Shown piece by piece: positions 57,811 to 64,000 of a DNA stretch of 64,000 nucleotides. The notes under the pieces were generated by a model that was not told the DNA's origin, did no database searches, and worked only from the letters and a program-made list of their open reading frames with translations. The stretch's first letter is position 1, and each line of letters opens with the position of its first letter. The position numbers were made by a program, and so were the translations under genes. Source of the DNA: Cristatella mucedo (lineage: Eukaryota > Bryozoa > Phylactolaemata > Cristatellidae); assembly GCA_009760855.2 (NCBI GenBank), contig WPIO01000023.1, positions 5,446,501 through 5,510,500 on the forward strand, in the 5' to 3' direction.

Positions 57811-58331
57811 TTATATTTCCCGGCGTAGCTGCTGCAATTCATTGAGCTCTCGTACATGTATGCGTTGAGAGGAATAAAGATTGAGTCTCGTTGACCATTC
57901 ACGTCCGCGATGGCTGCGTCTCTGTGAGACTCCACTAGAACTGCCGCCGCCCGAGCCGCTATTGTACAACAACGGCCATCTCAGCACGCCAGATCGCTCT
58001 TGCCGTGCAGGTTGGCTGCATGCCAAAAAGATCTCGGAGAGGCTCAGGCGGTCCGCCCTCGATGCCTGGGCAGAGAGCCACTCAGTCAGTGAGGCCTCGA
58101 AACCACAGCTCACGTTGAAGTGGCTGTCAGTATCAGTCAAGCTCAGTGCCCCATCCTCCAAATCAATCATTTCCCAGGTCTTGAGAAAACGAAACAGCTC
58201 GGTATAAGCAACAATTTTTGAGCAGTAGGATTGCTGTTCCATCCGTGCCATAAGGTGAGGCAATATGCTCATCGAGACATTTAGCAGACGCCTAATAAGC
58301 TGTCTGAATGACGAGAAGTCACAGGTGTAAA
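57811..58331 (-). CDS. Gene X, putative exon c (possibly terminal)
   Basis: After acceptor AAGTTTAG the frame is open for 173 codons to a stop at 57811. The first 115 or so residues look like a folded, mostly helical protein: FRQLIRRLLNVSMSILPHLM, ARMEQQSYCSKIVAYTELFR, FLKTWEMIDLEDGALSLTDT, then FEASLTEWLSAQASRADRLS. I do not recognise the family. The last 50 or so residues fall inside the LTR-like repeat, so the C-terminus is either LTR-derived or an earlier donor was missed. The exon starts two bases into a codon, which fits the single base left by exon b. Confidence 0.5.
57850..57985 (-). repeat. LTR-like repeat, copy 2
   Basis: The reverse complement TGTTGTACAATAGC, AGTGGAGTCTCACAGAGACG and AACGAGACTCAATCTTTATT matches 43795-43930. 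An upstream reading frame runs into it. Confidence 0.5.
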
Positions 58332-58339
58332 CTAAACTT

Positions 58340-59085
58340 GGTCTCCTAGCACGAAGTGTAATTTAATTCAACCGAGGCTAAACTCGTACGTCGTTGCTTG
58401 CAGGTCAGAAGGAGGCTTCATTAATGTCACCATTTGCCTCAAGATTCCAAAAACGAGTCAGCAGGGAGGCCCTCAAATCCAATCAGTGTTTAACTAACAG
58501 GTTTTGTTATACATAGGCGCCTGCTATGATCCATATACAGAATGATATAAATTTGGTAAAAACCCACAAACTGTTCACAGTACTACGCCCGTAGGAAGGA
58601 GTTCTGGCCATTCTAATGACGGGGCATCCATGTGTTTTTCTTGAAAGCTACGCTACGATGTCGTTCGGTGATCATATAGTGCTCAATGAATTCAGCTTAC
58701 AGGTCGCACTCATTTAAGTTTGCATCTTAGCTTCTACTTACGAGTTTACTCTCTGCGAGACTTCGATAGGAGTGGATTTTTGATACCGCTCACACTGTCA
58801 GTCGTATTTGGGATCTCGTTCTCGCTATGGATATTTTCCTCAGTGATCTCTCCTCGTCTTAATTACGGATGTATACCCCAGTGACCTCTACATATGCCTG
58901 CTTACATCTCAGATCATTTGCTCAATCTTGTATGCCATCCCATCGCCATCTGTGCTCAACCAGCAACTTAACTTCGAAAAGCACCCGTAATGAAGTTGTC
59001 TTGAATCAATTCACAATGCTGATCTTCTTGACATGCATTCTCTGCCGGAAGTTCCGAAACTCCCGTTGATATTTGTGTTAATATC
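58340..59085. other. Spacer or gene X intron, no other feature
   Basis: AT-rich sequence without a recognised element. Confidence 0.35.
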
Positions 59086-59089
59086 AAAC

Positions 59090-59190
59090 ATTTGGTAATG
59101 CTTTCTATGCAGCATCAGTAAAGTGCCTAGAGAGAAGTTCAGTTCTCCGAGGACGCCATTGCAAATGTATTATTATTATTATTATTAATA
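59090..59190 (+). mobile_element. L2 family-2 3' tail
   Basis: GCAGCATCAGTAAAGTGCCT, AGAGAGAAGTTCAGTTCTCC, GAGGACGCCATTGCAAATG and a (TTA)n end. Confidence 0.7.
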
Positions 59191-59991
59191 TCATTTTTAT
59201 CAGTCCCATCCATGGTTCCACAAGGGTATGTTTCGAAGCCCGTTGCTGTTCACCGTTTATACAGAGCTCCTCGGGAAAGTGATTAGGGCTCGTAGCATCG
59301 AAAATCAACACAAACGTGGCGATACCCAGTAATAATGGTAATTTAAATCATTGGAAATAGTTATGGCAACTCATAAACATAATGCTTGCCTCCCAGGCAA
59401 CTGATCTTGTATGTGGGCAAACTTTTTTAACGAAGATCAATCGAACTCCTGCACAGAGAACACCATAAGCGTGCAGTTGGACTTATTTATTATACTCAAC
59501 AGTATCTATTGGCACGATGACGTTTAACTGGGTTAAAAACTATTTCTATCAAAATATGCTTCATTAAAGACCGCGTCATAAGGCTACCAACAGTTTGTTG
59601 TGATTTCATCTCGTGAACCGGATGCGGCCATCACTTTGTCATTCGCCTTAGAAATGTCACTGCCTTAGCACTTCTCCTGGTATTGTCCATATTCAGAACC
59701 AGGAAGGCTATGGTTGGCTGATTTAACACAATAATCTAGCGGCAGAAGAGCATCGGTGACTGACACAACGCAGCAATTAAGCACCGCCTGCTCTAGTACT
59801 GGAAAATCCACACCCTAGGTCATGAGGTCAGAACACCTTACCCCTTTGCTTAGATCCAGGGGCAAGAGACATCGATGATTCAATTACTGCTTCCGATAAA
59901 CTGTTCATCCATGAAAGTCCTTTTACAGAGAAGATCACAGGTGGGTGGTCAGACTTTTATATAATACATATATTATGTAGATTCATCAACC

Positions 59992-60087
<96 letters not shown>

Positions 60088-60995
60088 GTTGCTTCCGTTA
60101 GAGTTCTGCCCGTGCAATGTCATAACCGGCCTGCTAGGGTTCCTTTCCACCCGACATACCCGTTCAAAACACCAGTAGTCGATTACTATAAGCCTGTTAT
60201 ATCCAATGTTGCACAGCTCCTTATTGTTGCACAGCGCAAGTAGGCATCTACTAAGTTGAACATCGCAAATAGTTTGGAGCCGCTTGAGGCTGTATTCGAA
60301 CTTGCCTGTCCTGATACAAAGTAAAAGTCGGCTAGCCCAACAGCCTCATTAAAAAGGCGAAGAATAACCTTTAAGGCTATCATCCTGCTTGCAGCAGGCG
60401 ATTGAGGAGTGTCTGCTATGAGATTTGAAACCACTACCTAGTTCATAAAGTGCGAGCACCTTACCACTATGCTAATGTACGTATGTAAGCAGCACTTACA
60501 ATTGACCACGTGCAGTGCTGCTACCAGGATGTGACAGGATAAAGACGATAAATTGGCTGCATATATCAAGCAGGCTGAGCTCTAAGACGTGCAGTCAAAG
60601 CAAATCCCAGGCACGCACAACTGATGATAGGATAATAAAATAGGGTTATGTGATATATTGTTGTAGTAAGGCACGGCAAAGATGAGAGGATTATGCTGAC
60701 TCAGTAACAAGAAGCTTATATGATCGATTGTTGTTGCGAATTAGGGTCTCGAGGAGACGACGACGCCATCTCAGGCACACGCAACCGGCAAAGAATGCAC
60801 ACTGCTTGCAAAATTGAAGGTAACGGGTTTTAGTACTTTTTGAGCAGCTTCAGGGTGAGAGATTTAGTAGTTAAGGACACTTTTGGGTAACTTGATCTGA
60901 ACTTTTCTTTCATGAATTTTATTCTTAAGTCGGGCCAGGCTATCCCCATAGATAGCAAATAGTTACCTAGCCGTTCGTAGTAGCTTACTTGCATG
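59191..60995. other. Spacer or gene X intron with a (GA)n array
   Basis: (GA)n at 59995-60085. A GCGAGCACCTTACCACTATG fragment near 60450-60470 may be a decayed SINE B on the minus strand. Nothing else supported. Confidence 0.35.
59995..60085. repeat. (GA)n microsatellite
   Basis: About 90 bp of uninterrupted GA. Confidence 0.96.
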
Positions 60996-61002
60996 AATTT
61001 TG

Positions 61003-61165
61003 CCGAGCTGGTTTGGCCCAGTGGTTAAGGTGCTCGCCCCGGACCAAGGGCTGGCCGAGGTCGTGGGCTCGAGCCCCATGGCATATGTCAAGCGCCCCAA
61101 TAGAGATCAAGTTCTCTTATGGCGCTATACAAATGGATTATATACAAATGAATTATATTATATAC
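61003..61165 (+). mobile_element. SINE family B, best copy
   Basis: GAGCTGGTTTGGCCCAGTGG.TTAAGGTGCTCGCCCC gives the A box; GAGGTCGTGGGCTCGAGCCCC gives the B box, with tRNA-like spacing including a long variable arm (Leu/Ser type, inferred). The tail ATAGAGATCAAGTTCTCTTA.TGGCGCTATACAAATG resembles the L2 family-2 3' end. Confidence 0.9.
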
Positions 61166-62260
61166 CAGGTATAGAGACATTGTCATCATTTGAAGATTTA
61201 GTTTATTCAAACATTAATGATTGGCAAGGAGTACAATGCGACATTTCTCAAAGAATAAAATGACTTCTGAAAGGTTATGCCGTAGCTGCTAATCGCGACT
61301 CACTTGCGTCTCCTGTGACTCAAGTGTATGCAAACGAACATCGACAAAGCTATTCGTCATAAGGGTGATAAGACGGGCAGACAATTTTAGATACTGTCGG
61401 CAGTCTTTTTCACATGTCTGCTCATGCCAAGCAAGTCTTCACCTTCCCTTGTCTAGATGATGTCTTGCTAAACGTCACTGAAGGTCTCGGTTGACTCCAT
61501 TCTGTTGTTGCAGAGTAATGCCTCCTCCCTTACCTGTACAACCTTATCCATACCAAAATTAAAATGAGGCAGCCAAAATCCCTATTTAGTATACAGATAG
61601 TTGTACTCCTTTGGTGGCGTATCTTCACTGGTACAAGCATGGCTTCTCGAAATTATCTGCTGTCAAGCCGAGATGGTGCTTTGTCTCACCACCCTGCTAC
61701 GTGGCCTGGCGAAGCCAGTCGAAAAGGTTTAATGTGTTCCTATGAACACCGACGTATGCATATTCTATTAACTTCACCGCAGCCTGTTCTTGATAGCTTA
61801 GAGAATCAAGGGACTCATACACGATGATGAAATTTACGTAACCTTACGACACTGCAGTGTGGGTGAGTCCAGCCTTCAGTGCGTTCGTCGAATCTGAAAG
61901 TTTTTGAATGACCATTACAATTGCACAGCTGATAGATTGTTGTTCCAAACACCTAAAACAAATGCGGTTGCCGGAAGGACATTAGAAGCATAAATCCAGA
62001 CCGAAAAAGCTAAGAGATCTTTCAAATCTGGCATTGCTACTTGCATCACGGATGAAATTTAAGAAAGTTATAAGATGATCATTGCCAAAGTGTTAGTTAG
62101 TAAAAATTGATAAATGTGCAGATGCAAAAGTGCTAAGCTAGACATTTTGCCGATCGCGGCGACGACAGGGTCCAGCACTCACTCCTTATGCCTAGCAAAA
62201 ATTTGTCATCATACTAATGCATGTTAATACCGGTAACCATACGATCATCATGCTTCCTTT
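61166..62260. other. Spacer or gene X intron, no other feature
   Basis: Includes a donor-like CAG|GTAAGG on the minus strand near 61530, but no exon that I can defend. Confidence 0.3.
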
Positions 62261-62261
62261 T

Positions 62262-62278
62262 AAAGCATATGTAAAGTG

Positions 62279-62321
<43 letters not shown>

Positions 62322-62372
62322 TAAGTTTTCTGAGGGGACTACACAAACTTATTATTATTATTATTATTGAAA
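62262..62372 (+). mobile_element. L2 family-2 3' tail expanded by (GA)n
   Basis: AAAGCATATGTAAAGTGCCA, then (GA)n at 62281-62318, then AATTAAGTTTTCTGAGGGGA and an (ATT)n end. The GA run sits where other copies have AGAAAGAGATT. Confidence 0.8.
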
Positions 62373-62541
62373 TACTTTGGCTGCATGTTTCTAATTCCAA
62401 TGAACCCTTCTACTTTTCGACATGGCTATGTACGATGCCAAAGAGAGGTCAAGGATTTACGGAAGAATAATAGTAAGATAACGTCACCAGGGATGCAGTT
62501 ATTCATTAGTAGCTGAATATGTTTGAATAAATGCCAGCTAC

Positions 62542-62605
62542 CTCCAAGAGCGTAATCGTCCAATTGCTGGCCAAAGTCCTTAGCGCTCTTCATCCCGTAG
62601 CAGCA
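62542..62605 (-). CDS. Gene X, putative exon b
   Basis: Acceptor AAGTGTTGCAG, donor TTGGAG|GTAGCTGG; encodes CCYGMKSAKDFGQQLDDYALG and one extra base. The phase matches exon a upstream and exon c downstream. Confidence 0.45.
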
Positions 62606-63887
62606 CTGCAACACTTAAGCAACACTTTGGCTTAGCAACTGCAAAGCAACTGATGCAGTCGTTTTGCCATCTCGGAAAATAAGTGCCCCCCTGCAAGCCC
62701 GTTTGCAACATTGAGACCTTCGCTACGACCTCAATGCTCCATTACGAGATGGCAATTGGAGATTTGCACGAGCTCGAACTTGCGGCAAGTATAAGCAAAC
62801 TTGATCTGGTTTCGTAGCGAATAAAAACGGCTTTGTCGCAGCACCACTATAACCTCGCGGTCTGCGTGCTGCTCCCAAGTGCTCTGACCATAGCTTGTAA
62901 GGCATCCGTGGCAACTGCTAGGCTGCTTAAGCTCCTTTCAAATAGCAAGGCAGACGCAGCAAAAGTAATTGAAACTGCTAATCAGCCGCTTGCCTGGCTG
63001 CTACAAATTATTCAACATGCGCCCTTCCAGTGGCCGGACGCCAGTACTGCCATGGTAGCCAGGGGTGCCATGGCTGGTGCTTAATCATGCCTAGCACCGA
63101 GGCCGCCAGAGCCTACAATCTCCTGGATGGTGGCAGGGCAGCCTAAGAGTGTGTCAGTGCCGTCATGCCATCGTCAGACATGTGGTAAACATCTGTGTCT
63201 GTGCTCGAAGCTTCTTTGTAAGGTGATTGGGATGGGTAATTGCGAGATTCACACCTGGTGATCCGTCCATGTATGCCATCCATCATACAAAACTACTCAG
63301 AGCCCTCTTAAACTCGTTAATAATGATTTTACATCAAGTAGCCACGAACAGTATTTTTCTCCCGTAGAGCCCTTAAGCTTGGAAGATGAAATTTTCTGTT
63401 TAGAGAAGATATCTGTAAGCCTTTCTAATGAATGCACAAAGTTTCAGGACAGATTTTCGGTAGTTATTTCTGCAGTATTTTCTACTTTAGGAGCACAGAA
63501 AACATCGACTGAGTCATATATGCACATATCACGAGTCGTTGGAGTCATATATCCACATATGCCGAGCAGAATATGAGATTCATTTTCCTGACCGCAAATC
63601 AAGGTTAGCGTGCAACTTGGATGATAAACTTTTTTGCAGCAAGCTCACCGAGAATAATAGTGCACATTTAATTATGCTTCTTTTCTTGCCGTCGTTTATT
63701 TTTTAAAGCTCTCTTCTAATCTATCAGCTATTCTTTCATTTGGTGAAGCTGCATATGTCTTTTGGTTCACATTTAGTCAGACAAAAATGAATCCAAAACA
63801 AAATGCACTGCCAATCAATTCACACAAGAATGACTGTAACAGATTTAACAGCAGTTCTTCCAGATTTATGAATATCCTGTAAATTAC
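62606..63887. other. Probable gene X intron
   Basis: Lies between putative exons a and b. A plus-strand open frame at 62833-63084 has no recognisable domain. Confidence 0.3.
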
Positions 63888-63969
63888 TTGCATAGAGCAG
63901 TCCCCACATATAGTCTCCCATCGTATTCTTTCAATGTCCATGCTGGCAGCTTTAAAAGTCAAATAAGTC
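63888..63969 (-). CDS. Gene X, putative exon a
   Basis: Acceptor CTAACCATCAG, donor ATGCAA|GTAATT; one base, then TYLTFKAASMDIERIRWETI and CGDCSMQ, ending at a codon boundary. The gene would continue to the right, beyond the window. Confidence 0.4.
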
Positions 63970-64000
63970 CTGATGGTTAGCCTTGCTTCCCCGAGTGAGG

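Noticed and set aside
61564-61827. 87-residue plus-strand frame
   Set aside because: Neither it nor the antisense frame shows a recognisable family.

Overview
The window looks like genomic DNA from an animal, most likely a repeat-rich aquatic invertebrate. Four things support this. There is a 12-exon spliced gene for trichoplein (TCHP), a centriole and cilium protein of metazoans. There are L2-clade non-LTR retrotransposons with two tRNA-derived SINE families, a Ty3/Gypsy element with short LTRs, and hAT transposons with 8-bp target duplications. There are very many (GA)n, (CA)n, (TA)n and (GGC)n arrays. Exons are GC-rich while introns and spacers are AT-richer. I cannot name the species, and there is no sign of prokaryotic gene organisation.

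Layout. 1-7.6 kb: old L2 copies, microsatellites and a GC-rich upstream region holding a (GGC)n array and a perfect hairpin. 7602-9302 (+): an intronless gene for a PTB/PID-fold protein (PTB-1). 9595-11339: hAT copy A with terminal inverted repeats and a target duplication. 11-23 kb: spacer, a 36-bp minisatellite, GA arrays, SINEs and several L2 copies. 24440-25891 (+): a second intronless PTB gene (PTB-2), paralogous to PTB-1 and preceded by a long (GGC)n array. 30488-32750: hAT copy B, carrying a SINE. 33907-34031 (+): a probable signal-peptide first exon. 34841-39351 (-): a decayed Ty3/Gypsy element with both LTRs, nested with an L2 and two SINEs. 40418-42559 (-): a third intronless PTB-like gene (PTB-3). 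45643-55915 (-): complete TCHP, whose introns hold L2 and SINE copies. 57.8-64 kb: a SINE, an LTR-like repeat and three phase-compatible exons of an unrecognised minus-strand gene (gene X) that continues beyond the right edge.

How the genes may relate. The three PTB genes look like cytoplasmic adaptor or scaffold proteins: one N-terminal phosphotyrosine-binding-like fold and a long disordered Ser/Gly/Ala-rich tail with basophilic-kinase-like motifs. PTB-1 and PTB-2 are clear paralogs; PTB-3 is more distant. TCHP is unrelated in sequence. I see no evidence that the genes form one pathway. The most informative signals are the PTB cluster, the pair of hAT copies with an apparently identical 1.1-kb core, and the SINE family whose 3' tail matches the resident L2 family.
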